Shown one piece after another: positions 1 through 8,033 of a stretch of 64,000 nucleotides of DNA; position 1 is the stretch's first letter, and every line of letters begins with the position of its first letter. Source of the stretch: Arthrobacter cryoconiti (lineage in GTDB: Bacteria > Actinomycetota > Actinomycetes > Actinomycetales > Micrococcaceae); NCBI RefSeq assembly GCF_020905375.1, contig NZ_JAJJBU010000023.1, positions 104,800 to 168,799 of the forward strand, read 5' to 3'. The translations under genes were made by a program, and so were the position numbers. A model generated the notes under the pieces. That model searched no databases. It was not told the DNA's origin and saw only the letters and a list, made by a program, of their open reading frames with translations.

Positions 1-286
1 TCGTGAACTTGGGTCGAGACGTAGCAAAGTACACGCCTGCGCCCATGATGAGGAACCCCAAGACTCCCACCACGATCCCGGCCGCAACAGTATTTTGGGA
101 GACGGCAACGCCACCCAATAAGACTAGAATGCCGACGATCAAGACGAGGACGCCGATCACAATGTGACGGGTGGAAAGCGAACGGACCGGGTCCGATGCC
201 AGAGCATTGGCAAACTTAGGATCTTCCGCGTGCAACTGCTGCTCCAATTGGTCAAGCAGTCTTTGCTCGTGCTCAGAGAGTGGCAT
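1..286 (-). CDS. DUF3040 membrane protein, 3' end outside window
   Basis: Not long enough to be complete: the frame is open to the window edge. It starts with ATG behind a strong AAGGAGG-type ribosome site (MPLSEHEQRLLDQLE at the N-terminus), which is the typical opening of the actinobacterial DUF3040 family. After a soluble acidic segment (residues 1-40, ending in a DP(V)RSLS motif) there are two closely spaced hydrophobic helices (about residues 43-63 and 68-86), then the chain leaves the window after a basic turn. Family function is unknown; in actinobacteria it is usually found just upstream of mraZ and the division and cell wall (dcw) cluster, so mraZ is expected to the left of the window. 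The 283 bp between this gene and dinB hold nothing else that I can recognise. Confidence 0.85.
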   Translation of the reverse strand, partial: MPLSEHEQRLLDQLEQQLHAEDPKFANALASDPVRSLSTRHIVIGVLVLIVGILVLLGGVAVSQNTVAAGIVVGVLGFLIMGAGVYFATSRPKFT

Positions 287-569
287 GACGACCTCCTTCA
301 GTTCAGGGCCATGGGCGTCTTTTCCAGTCAACGTTTCCAAGGCCTTGTTTAGTTCCCGAAGACAGGTCCACCGATTTTAGTTTCGGTTGCCGCCGAGGTT
401 CCATCAAGTTCCGGAGCCGTTGCCAAGAGAACTCCTACTACTAACAATAGGCGTGATTGAGCATAACTGAAACCCGCAAAGCCACAGGCTTGACTAAAGA
501 TCGGTGCGCTCCGTGCTGGCAGTCTGGACACAGCCAATTGCCGCGCGGGAAAAAGGGCCCCGACCACTA

Positions 570-1865
570 TCAGGGAGTTCCCGCAGTTCCCTGTTGCGGC
601 TTGTCTGCCAGCAATCTAGCGGGCACGATGAGGGCTGCGCCAAACTTGGCCGCAATGGCATCGGAGGCGACCTCTGCGCTGCGGCCGTTACCCTCACGTC
701 TATCTAAGCTGAACTGCAATGGCACTGAGCCGACCGACTCTAACGCTTCCATTCGCACACCGATCAGGCGCACGCTCTGAGGACGGCGACCCAACATCCG
801 CAGCAGTCCAACCGCGCCGTCGTAGATCGCTCCCGCGCTATCGACGCCGGCCACCAACGACTTGGAGCGGCTGATCGTGGCAAAGTCCGAGTACTTGATT
901 TTCAATACGATTGTGCGTCCTGTCAGCGCAGCCCCCCGAAGTCGGGCTGCCACTTTGTGAGCTAGGCGCAGCAGTTCCCTCGTCAGGACTTCGTCACTGT
1001 AGGTATCGACGGCAAAAGTCTCCTCAGCACCAATGCTCTTCTCCGTGCGAGTCGGAGTTACTGGCCGAGGGTCCCGTCCCCAGGAGAGCTCATACAACAC
1101 CCTCCCTCCTGATCCGAGCCTTTTTTGCAAGGCTGTAACTGGCGTGGCGGCGAGGTCGGCCACACTAAAGATACCCAGCCGGTTCAATGACTCCAGTGTT
1201 TTAGCTCCCACACCCCACAAAGCCTGAACCGGAAGAGCATGCAGGTACTCGACCGTGCGGTCTTTTTCAATAAGTAGCATGCCATCCGGTTTACATCTGG
1301 TGGAAGCGATCTTCGCAACGAATTTCGAGGCGGCAATACCCACTGAGGCTGTGATCCCCAGTTCGGCGGCCACTCGTCGGCGTACCAGCGCACCGATCTC
1401 CAGCGGAGACCCTAATCGCCTGAGGGCACCGCTGATATCAAGAAATGCCTCGTCAACGCTGAGTGGTTCCACAATGTCCGTGATGGAGTTGAATAGAGAC
1501 ATCACTTCTTTGGAGACTTCACGGTAAAGTTCGTGCCGCGGATTGATCACGACGGCGGTTGGTGCCATTCGCAGAGCAGACACCATGGGCATCGCGGAGC
1601 GGACCCCAAACTTTCTCGCCTCATAAGAGGCCGAAAGCACGACGGAGCGTCCCTCCGGAAATCCAACAATGACCGGTTTGCCACGCAACTGCGGATGATC
1701 ACGTAATTCCACTGTCACAAAAAACGCATCCATATCAACGTGCATGATGGTGCAATCGGTCTGGTCAAGGACCCTGCCAAATTGTTCTCGACGTAGTTCT
1801 TCCTCACGCATGCCCGCCTTGGCAGGTAATGGGCGCTGAAGTATGCGTCGGGGCTGTTGTTCCAC
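570..1865 (-). CDS. dinB: DNA polymerase IV (Y family)
   Basis: Error-prone translesion polymerase of the DinB class. Visible signatures are the first metal-binding block HVDMDAFF (residues 42-49, Asp44), the nucleotide-pocket YEARKFGVRSAMPM, and the catalytic SVDEAFLDIS (Asp138, Glu139), followed by the helix-hairpin region TASVGIAASKFVAKIAS and GVGAKTLESLNRLGI of the thumb, and a little-finger domain. The length (431 residues) is slightly above the usual 350-400 because of an N-terminal extension of about 38 residues before the catalytic core. The GTG start has no good ribosome site; an internal ATG at residue 19 or 41 is possible. The end lacks an obvious QxxLF beta-clamp motif in the last residues, although LQFSL precedes the tail. 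No SOS-type box was seen upstream. It diverges from the lipoprotein gene. Confidence 0.93.
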   Translation of the reverse strand: MEQQPRRILQRPLPAKAGMREEELRREQFGRVLDQTDCTIMHVDMDAFFVTVELRDHPQLRGKPVIVGFPEGRSVVLSASYEARKFGVRSAMPMVSALRMAPTAVVINPRHELYREVSKEVMSLFNSITDIVEPLSVDEAFLDISGALRRLGSPLEIGALVRRRVAAELGITASVGIAASKFVAKIASTRCKPDGMLLIEKDRTVEYLHALPVQALWGVGAKTLESLNRLGIFSVADLAATPVTALQKRLGSGGRVLYELSWGRDPRPVTPTRTEKSIGAEETFAVDTYSDEVLTRELLRLAHKVAARLRGAALTGRTIVLKIKYSDFATISRSKSLVAGVDSAGAIYDGAVGLLRMLGRRPQSVRLIGVRMEALESVGSVPLQFSLDRREGNGRSAEVASDAIAAKFGAALIVPARLLADKPQQGTAGTP

Positions 1866-1972
1866 CCCTCAAGTCTAATGACAGCCTCTGACACCACTGG
1901 GATCGGGAATTATGCCCTGGCAAGTAGGTAAACTGGGATCAGCCCACTGCACCGGCAGCGAAGGAACCCACG

Positions 1973-2545
1973 ATGATCCGCTCAAATGCTCACCATTCAC
2001 CCCTCAAGCCTGGCCCACGCGGGTACGTCGTGGCGGCGTCGGTGATCTCCGCTGTCATAGTCCTCTCCGGATGTTCGGGTGGAACTGTTTCCACGCCTTC
2101 TCGTACTCCGCTAAGTTCTAGTGCCTCCAGCAGTGCCAGTGCAACGTCGGCCACCTCTTCGGCAGCGACCAGTGCCGCCGCGTCGGCCCAAGCGACTGCA
2201 GAAACAGCTGTCAAGGAGCTAGTCGCTGGCTTCCCTGCCACGTTAATTCCGCTCATGCCCGGCGCACAGGTTCAAGGTTCCACCCTCCAGCGCAGCACAC
2301 CTCTCTCCGCGGCGTCAATGACGGCCACGATCACCGCCACGCCCGCCGAGGTCCTGGCCTACTACAGCCAAGTGTTCCAAGCTCAAGGTTTCACGGCGCA
2401 ACCAGGTGACACCGTCGATGGAGTCCCGCTGAAAACGTTCGTTCGTGCTGCCGGACAAGAGATCGTGATCGTCTCAGTGGTGCAAACCGGCGACAGTGCC
2501 ACCGTCACCGTCGGTGCCACTGTCCTGCCAGGGTCCTTAAAGTAA
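1973..2545 (+). CDS. putative lipoprotein of unknown function
   Basis: Exported protein of 190 residues. The N-terminus has basic residues, a hydrophobic segment (residues 18-31) and a lipobox LSGC ending at Cys34, so lipid anchoring to the outer face of the membrane is expected. Residues 35-75 are a Ser/Thr/Ala-rich low-complexity linker; the folded part (about 76-190) contains VLAYYSQVFQAQGF, reminiscent of small lipoproteins whose family I cannot name. The start is supported by AAGGA seven bases before ATG. It sits 89 bp upstream of the polyprenyl synthase in the same direction and may share its transcript. In M. tuberculosis the equivalent position carries lppM, but I see no convincing similarity to LppM, so no symbol is given. 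Confidence 0.75.
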   Translation: MIRSNAHHSPLKPGPRGYVVAASVISAVIVLSGCSGGTVSTPSRTPLSSSASSSASATSATSSAATSAAASAQATAETAVKELVAGFPATLIPLMPGAQVQGSTLQRSTPLSAASMTATITATPAEVLAYYSQVFQAQGFTAQPGDTVDGVPLKTFVRAAGQEIVIVSVVQTGDSATVTVGATVLPGSLK

Positions 2546-2634
2546 CTCAAGCCCCAACTGCACAACCGTATGAGCGCTCCAGCCCTTAGCCTTCCGAACC
2601 CGAGCCGCCCACCAAAAACAAGGAATCAACAATC

Positions 2635-3738
2635 ATGAGTGCATCTCTTGCCACTTCGGAGGATCCATCCGCTGCCGAACAAGCTGCTTTTGTCACAGCA
2701 GTTGCGCAGAGACTGGCAACATTCATGGCGGAGAAACGCACGTTTTTGGCGGAAATTTCACCGGAGTCGTTGGTTCTAGTTGATTCCATCAGGGATCTGG
2801 TCACTGGCGGCAAGCGCATGCGAGCAATCCTTTGCTATTGGGGCTGGCGAGGCGCAGGTGGCGCGGATAGCTCGGAAGCGATTGTCACCGCTGGTGCTGC
2901 ACTAGAACTTTTTCAGGCCGCAGCCCTCATTCATGATGACATCATCGACCGTTCAGATACCCGCCGTGGGGGCCCCAGTGTCCACCGCCGGTTCAGCGCT
3001 CTCCATGCGCAGAACGGATGGGCGCTTGACGAAGAGCGTTTCGGGAACGCAGCCGCAATTCTCACCGGTGACCTCTGTCTGTCCTTTAGTGAGGAGATGT
3101 TCGCGAACCTTGGCAACACCGCGAGCAGCCACGCTCGGTGGGTTTTCAACACCATGCGCACTGAGGTTATGGCCGGACAGTATCTCGATATCCTCGAGGA
3201 AGTTTCCGGCCCCGGGAAACCGCACGAGACTGCTGTGGCCCGAGCAGCAGCAATCATCCGGTATAAAAGTGCCAAATACTCCTCCGAGCATCCGCTAGTT
3301 CTAGGTGGCGCCCTTGCTGGGGCACCGCAGAAATTGTTGAACGGCTACAGTGCCTTTGCTCTACCGCTGGGAGAGGCGTTCCAGTTGCGCGACGACGTTC
3401 TGGGAGTATTTGGTGATCCTGCTAAAACAGGTAAGCCCGCCGGCGACGATCTACGTGAGGGGAAGCGGACCGTCCTGATAGGTTTGACGATCGAAGCCGC
3501 AGGGAAAGCGGACCGCGACTTCGTGGACTCGAATCTAGGACGTTCGGACATGAGTGAAGCGGACATTGAAAGAATCTGTGCCATTATCTTTTCTTCCCAA
3601 GCATTGGCGCGCACCGAGGAAATGATCGATTCCTTGAGCGGATCCGCATTTTCGGCTCTGGCTGAGCTCCCTATCGCCAACGACGTCAGCTATGCCCTTT
3701 CACTCTTGGGTCAGGGTGCGGTCTCGCGGACGGCTTAG
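2635..3738 (+). CDS. polyprenyl (geranylgeranyl-type) diphosphate synthase
   Basis: Trans-isoprenyl diphosphate synthase that condenses isopentenyl diphosphate with an allylic diphosphate to feed isoprenoid lipid, quinone or carotenoid pathways. The first aspartate-rich motif is HDDIIDRSD (Asp101, Asp102, Asp105), flanked by GGKRMRA (residues 58-64, substrate phosphate binding) and RRGGPSVHRRF. The second is LRDDVLGVFGDP (Asp253, Asp254) followed by KTGKPAGDDLREGK. The motif DDVLG rather than DDxxD at the second site is usual in actinobacterial IdsA-type enzymes. The length (367) is normal. A ribosome site AAGGAA lies 8 bases upstream of ATG. Position next to the Rv2175c-like gene and the PASTA kinase matches M. 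tuberculosis idsA2. Chain length of the product cannot be read from sequence with confidence. Confidence 0.92.
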   Translation: MSASLATSEDPSAAEQAAFVTAVAQRLATFMAEKRTFLAEISPESLVLVDSIRDLVTGGKRMRAILCYWGWRGAGGADSSEAIVTAGAALELFQAAALIHDDIIDRSDTRRGGPSVHRRFSALHAQNGWALDEERFGNAAAILTGDLCLSFSEEMFANLGNTASSHARWVFNTMRTEVMAGQYLDILEEVSGPGKPHETAVARAAAIIRYKSAKYSSEHPLVLGGALAGAPQKLLNGYSAFALPLGEAFQLRDDVLGVFGDPAKTGKPAGDDLREGKRTVLIGLTIEAAGKADRDFVDSNLGRSDMSEADIERICAIIFSSQALARTEEMIDSLSGSAFSALAELPIANDVSYALSLLGQGAVSRTA

Positions 3739-3773
3739 CGACGGCGGAAATGAAATTAGTAACGCCGATAAAT

Positions 3774-3803
3774 AAGGCCAGCCCACACGAGAGGGCTGGC
3801 CTT
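3774..3803. terminator. bidirectional hairpin terminator
   Basis: An 11-bp perfect stem (AAGGCCAGCCC / GGGCTGGCCTT) with an 8-base loop lies between the convergent polyprenyl synthase and Rv2175c-like genes. There is no long T run on either side, so termination strength is uncertain. Confidence 0.7.
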
Positions 3804-3849
3804 GAACGTTGTGGCCGGAGAGGTCACGGTGGGATTATCTAACGCTGGG

Positions 3850-4254
3850 CTACCAGCCCAAGGCAGCGGCCCTGCGACGAATCTCAGTTTTTCTTCCGGC
3901 GTGCAGTGCATCAATCGGGCGGCCCGGCAGCGATTCATCTGCTGTGAATAGCCACACAATTGCTTCCTCGTCACCGAAGCCAGCGTCGTGAAGAACCGTA
4001 ATGGTGCCTCGGAGGCTTTCTATAATGTGGTCGTCCATAAACAACCCAGCCGGCACGGCCCTGATATTCCGCTCGCCTATGCGGGCAGCTAACAAGGATC
4101 CATCCTTGATAAGCGCATGGACTTTGGTGACCGAAACATCAAGCTTTTCTGCGACGTCAGGCAGGGGCAACCATTCACTGACGACATTTTCAACATTACT
4201 CACCCCACAAGGTTCCCACAAAGTTGTGGGAGCCGCACACTTGTGCGAGGGCAC
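3850..4254 (-). CDS. Rv2175c-like winged-helix DNA-binding protein
   Basis: Small (134 residues, or 117 from the alternative start) protein of the Rv2175c family, an actinobacterial DNA-binding protein that in M. tuberculosis is a substrate of the kinase PknL. Visible here: an N-terminal helix-turn-helix segment EWLPLPDVAEKLDVSVTKVHALIKDGSLLAARIG (about residues 27-60) and a C-terminal region ending in RPIDALHAGRKTEIRRRAAALGW that is characteristic of the family. A GTG at codon 18 (base 4203) preceded by GTGGGG may be the true start. It lies 155 bp from and divergent to the LysM transglycosylase gene and close to the PASTA kinase, the same association as Rv2175c-pknL. Whether its N-terminal Thr is phosphorylated here is not visible. 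Confidence 0.85.
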   Translation of the reverse strand: MPSHKCAAPTTLWEPCGVSNVENVVSEWLPLPDVAEKLDVSVTKVHALIKDGSLLAARIGERNIRAVPAGLFMDDHIIESLRGTITVLHDAGFGDEEAIVWLFTADESLPGRPIDALHAGRKTEIRRRAAALGW

Positions 4255-4409
4255 ACCGACGGTACTTCTTGCCGCAAAGGACTATTTTTCCTCCACCGGA
4301 GTACTCATAAAGCTGATTGTTTGATCCATGTGGTGTAAATTCACATTATCCACATCAGTATCATCATCATCACTAGCACCATCCCTACCGGAACCTAGAG
4401 GACGGCCCC

Positions 4410-5789
4410 ATGACTTCCCCCACCACGTCGAGGACTGGATCGGCCACGAGTAAGCAACTGGCCGCCGTCGCCACCGCCGCAATCCCCGTGATTATGCTCT
4501 CTTCGCTGGCTATGGCCCAGCCAGCAGCCGCAACGGCCCCAACGGGACCTAAGGTGCTTCCAACGGCAGTCACCCATGGAGGGCTGGCGACGGCACTCAC
4601 CAGAGCCCCGGCAGTGGCCGGAATTTCGACATCTGTGGTTGCCGGGACTTTGCCAGCTGGCATAATTCCACAGGCGCCTGCTTCCCCCGCCAACTACACT
4701 GTGGTGGATGGGGACACCGTCTCCGGTATCTGCGCAGCACTGGGTTTATCAACGGTCGAAGTACTCGCTTTGAACAAGCTAAGTGCTGAGACAGTCATCC
4801 ACCCAGGCCAAATTCTGGCGCTCGGCCCCAATGCCGCGGCACCCGCAGCCGCACCCGCACAGACGCCGCATGAGGGCGCTTCGGACTACATAGTTGTCGG
4901 GGGGGATACCATCAGCTCGATCGCCGCACACCACGGATTGAGTACTGCTGACCTACTCGCCACCAATGGCATGAATGCCATCAGCAATACCATCTATCCG
5001 GGTCAAAAAATCAAGCTCAGCGCGCAAGCGTCCGCTTCAAGCCAAGCGCCGACGTCCGTTGCGCCGACACCTGTCGCATCGCAAGCAACACCCGCATCAA
5101 CGGGCAGCTACGTAATTTCAGCAGGAGACACCCTCTCTTCGATCGCAGCCCACCATGGTGTGAGCGCTGGCGCACTTGCCGCAGCAAACGGCATTGCCGA
5201 CAACGGAACCATCTACGCCGGGAAGTCGTTATCCATCCCTGGAGTCACTTCTGCTGCCAGCAGCGTCGAGCCCATAGGCACCAGCGCATTGACCGCCGAC
5301 CAGGCTGTTCCTAGCACATTCTTGCACTACACATACCCGCAAGCTGTAGTGGCAGATGCCAACAAGAACAAGGCCGCCCTCCTGGCAGCTCCTGCTCCTT
5401 CCACTGCACAGATGAAAGAACTAGTGGTCCGCACGGCAGCAAGTATGGGCGTCGACCCGGCTCTGGCGCTGGCCTTTGCACAGCAGGAATCCGGATTCCG
5501 TCATCAGGTCGTCTCCCCCGCCAATGCCATTGGGACAATGCAAGTGATTCCCGACGCCGGCGAATGGGCCGCAGGGCTGGTTGGCCATCCACTGAACTTG
5601 CTAGACCCACAAGACAACGTCACGGCCGGTGTCGCCATCATTCGGGCACTTCTACGCGATGCTCCCACCGAAGACGAGGGAATCGCTGGCTACTACCAGG
5701 GACAATACTCCGTCTCCCTTTATGGCATGTATCCCGACACCGTGAACTATGTTGCTGGCGTAAAGGCCAAGCGGGACTTGTTCCGTTAA
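4410..5789 (+). CDS. secreted LysM lytic transglycosylase
   Basis: Cell wall hydrolase that cleaves the MurNAc-GlcNAc bond of peptidoglycan outside the membrane. It has a signal peptide (residues 1-42, cleavage near AMAQPAAATA), a spacer, three LysM peptidoglycan-binding repeats (about 95-138, 159-203 and 233-276, each with a GDT(V/I/L)S core), and a C-terminal SLT domain (about 338-450) with the catalytic glutamate in AQQESGFR (Glu360), then SPANAIGTMQVIP and the helical AGYYQGQYS. Ala/Pro/Ser-rich linkers separate the repeats. ATG is preceded by AGAGGA at a 7-base spacing. The intergenic region upstream has a run of ATC triplets but I see no c-di-AMP riboswitch core. Neighbouring PASTA kinase suggests shared wall-growth control. 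Confidence 0.9.
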   Translation: MTSPTTSRTGSATSKQLAAVATAAIPVIMLSSLAMAQPAAATAPTGPKVLPTAVTHGGLATALTRAPAVAGISTSVVAGTLPAGIIPQAPASPANYTVVDGDTVSGICAALGLSTVEVLALNKLSAETVIHPGQILALGPNAAAPAAAPAQTPHEGASDYIVVGGDTISSIAAHHGLSTADLLATNGMNAISNTIYPGQKIKLSAQASASSQAPTSVAPTPVASQATPASTGSYVISAGDTLSSIAAHHGVSAGALAAANGIADNGTIYAGKSLSIPGVTSAASSVEPIGTSALTADQAVPSTFLHYTYPQAVVADANKNKAALLAAPAPSTAQMKELVVRTAASMGVDPALALAFAQQESGFRHQVVSPANAIGTMQVIPDAGEWAAGLVGHPLNLLDPQDNVTAGVAIIRALLRDAPTEDEGIAGYYQGQYSVSLYGMYPDTVNYVAGVKAKRDLFR

Positions 5790-5827
5790 CCATCCATTGG
5801 CGCTACTGGTGAATGTGCACAGCAGTT

Positions 5828-5858
5828 GAAGGCCTCGGCGAGTGATGCCGGGGCCTTC
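5828..5858 (+). terminator. hairpin terminator after LysM gene
   Basis: GAAGGCCTCGGC pairs with GCCGGGGCCTTC (12 bp with one G-U pair, 7-base loop), followed by CGCTTTC. It lies between the LysM gene and the kinase gene, so they are probably separate transcripts or partially read through. Confidence 0.65.
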
Positions 5859-5883
5859 CGCTTTCACCGCCTAAGATCGAAGA

Positions 5884-7968
5884 GTGCAAGATGTACCCCA
5901 TGACCCCCTGATCGGGTCCACAGTTGATAATCGCTACCTAGTATTGTCCAAGGTGGCACGCGGCGGCATGTCCACCGTCTATCTAGCTACTGACATTCGA
6001 CTCAACCGAAACATCGCGTTGAAAATCCTGCATCCACATCTCGCTATGGACGATGCGTTCATTGAACGTCTCAAGCGTGAGGCTTGGAGTGCAGCGAGCC
6101 TTTCCCATCCCCATGTAGTGCAAATCCACGATCATGGCGTCAGCACCGAACACGCCTATCTGGTCCTGGAATATATCCACGGCCAGACGCTCCGTGACCT
6201 CATTAATGCACGTGGCCCCATGACACCCCGGCAGGCTCTACAACTTCTAGACCCCATTGTGGAGGGCTTGGCAGCAGCACATGGCGCAGGTTTGGTGCAC
6301 CGGGATGTTAAACCGGAAAATGTGCTCCTCGATACCAATAACTGGGTAAAGATCGGCGATTTTGGTCTCTCCCGAGCCGTGACAACAACCACCAACACGG
6401 CGCCGTTGATGGGCACAGTCGGGTACATTGCACCGGAGTTGGTCACGGGCTCTGGCGGCGATGCAAGGAGTGATATCTACTCCGCGGGAATCATACTCTA
6501 CGAGCTGCTAACAGGCAGCCAGCCATTCGAAGGTGACGTGAGCTTCGCAGTGGCCATGGCCCACGTCCGCGACGAGGTTCCACGCCCGTCAGCTGCAATC
6601 CCCGGATTGCCCGCGGAGATGGACGAACTTGTCAGCTACATGTGCGCCAAAGACCCTGATAACCGTCCTGCAAATGGCTCAGCACTCCTGGAAGACTTAC
6701 GCCACATCCGCAGCACGCTCACTCCGGCTGAGCTAGACTCCGGCGGCGCATTTGCGGAAGGTACCGGAGCGGGATTTGCAGGTCAAGACGGCGCAGAATG
6801 CCAGCTTGCCGACTCCGAATATCCGACCACCGTTTTAGACCGCGGCTACGACCATGACGCGACATCAGCGCAAGCTTCATCACGGTCGACATCGGCGGAT
6901 ATGACCACGCTCATTCCAACGCACACCCATCCAACGAGCGTGCTACCAGGTGGCAGGGCGCTGTACGTGGAGGAGCCAGCCGAACCAGCCCCACTGTCTA
7001 AACAGCAGAAACGGACAGAAGCCAAGGCTTTGGCGAAGTCAGCTGCCATCCCCGTCAAGAAGCTGGGGCCGGCACATCCGCGCCGGCGCGCAGCCATCTG
7101 GATCACAGTAGTTGCAGTGCTCGCAGTGCTGCTCGCATATGCGGGCTGGTTCTTGGCCCTCGGCCCTGGAGCACTGACAACTGTGCCAGAGGTACACAAT
7201 AAGACAGTCGCCCAGGCGCAGGCCAGTCTCCATGCTGAAGGCTTTGACAAGATCTCCACGACGGATGTTTATGACGAGAGTGTCGCCGTCGGCTTGGTGG
7301 TGAACACCGATCCCGCCAACGGTGCGTCCCAGCGTCGGTTTCTTGGTGTGACACTCATGGTCTCCAAAGGGCCGGTCATGTATTCAGTCCCGGACCTTGG
7401 CGGGAAGACACTGGCCGACGCAAAGGTTTCTCTCGTTAACGCTCACCTCGACGTTGGCCCTGTCACTGAGGCGTACGACGCTAAGGTTCCCGCCGGGACT
7501 GTCGTGAGCCAGGACCCTGCCTCCGGACTGGAATTCCGTGGTGGAACCAAGATCAACTTAGTGGTATCCAAAGGACCGCAACCCATTGCCGTCCCGTCCG
7601 TCGTAGGCAAGACCTCAGGTGACGCCCAAGCCGCCATCAAAGCGGTTGGCTTGCTAGCCGTCGTCGCACCTGAACAAGTCAACAGCGCGACTGTTCCAGC
7701 GGGCGCTATCGTCGCCCAATCACCAGAATCCGGTGAGCTTCCCCCGGGCAGTTCGATCACTCTCACGGTGTCCAAGGGACCCAAGATGGTAATGGTCCCG
7801 GATGTTGTCGGTAAACAAGTAGGCGCGGCGACCGCTCAGCTTAAAGCTCTTGGCTTCGATGTCCAGGTGAAAAACCTGCTGGGCGGCTTCTTCGGAACAG
7901 TCCGTTTCCAAGATCCCCAAGGCGTCAACGCGCCGGAAGGAAGTACCGTGACCTTGCAGGTAATCTAG
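5884..7968 (+). CDS. pknL: PASTA-domain Ser/Thr protein kinase (PknL type)
   Basis: Membrane receptor kinase. The cytoplasmic kinase domain spans about residues 15-280: glycine loop ARGGMSTVY, catalytic Lys48, HRDVKPEN with Asp141, DFG Asp159, and an activation loop with several threonines (TTTTNT) before GTVGYIAPE. A 120-residue juxtamembrane linker rich in Ser/Thr/Glu follows, then one transmembrane helix (about 403-425) and four extracellular PASTA repeats (about 431-497, 498-565, 566-633, 634-694) that bind peptidoglycan fragments. The start is GTG with a weak ribosome site. Synteny with an Rv2175c-like gene and class II DAHP synthase points to PknL; M. tuberculosis PknL lacks PASTA domains but corynebacterial PknL carries them. 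A PknB identity is less likely because no division/FtsW/PbpA neighbours are present. Confidence 0.9.
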   Translation: MQDVPHDPLIGSTVDNRYLVLSKVARGGMSTVYLATDIRLNRNIALKILHPHLAMDDAFIERLKREAWSAASLSHPHVVQIHDHGVSTEHAYLVLEYIHGQTLRDLINARGPMTPRQALQLLDPIVEGLAAAHGAGLVHRDVKPENVLLDTNNWVKIGDFGLSRAVTTTTNTAPLMGTVGYIAPELVTGSGGDARSDIYSAGIILYELLTGSQPFEGDVSFAVAMAHVRDEVPRPSAAIPGLPAEMDELVSYMCAKDPDNRPANGSALLEDLRHIRSTLTPAELDSGGAFAEGTGAGFAGQDGAECQLADSEYPTTVLDRGYDHDATSAQASSRSTSADMTTLIPTHTHPTSVLPGGRALYVEEPAEPAPLSKQQKRTEAKALAKSAAIPVKKLGPAHPRRRAAIWITVVAVLAVLLAYAGWFLALGPGALTTVPEVHNKTVAQAQASLHAEGFDKISTTDVYDESVAVGLVVNTDPANGASQRRFLGVTLMVSKGPVMYSVPDLGGKTLADAKVSLVNAHLDVGPVTEAYDAKVPAGTVVSQDPASGLEFRGGTKINLVVSKGPQPIAVPSVVGKTSGDAQAAIKAVGLLAVVAPEQVNSATVPAGAIVAQSPESGELPPGSSITLTVSKGPKMVMVPDVVGKQVGAATAQLKALGFDVQVKNLLGGFFGTVRFQDPQGVNAPEGSTVTLQVI

Positions 7969-8033
7969 GACTGTCACCACCTGCTTTCACGACAGCTTGC
8001 TTTCACACCCCGCTTTGCTTTGCACTGCTTCTT

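Noticed and set aside
4255..4409. Possible c-di-AMP (ydaO) riboswitch ahead of the LysM gene
   Set aside because: Such riboswitches are common before actinobacterial wall hydrolases, but the conserved GGGGAACC-type core is missing and the spacer is too short.
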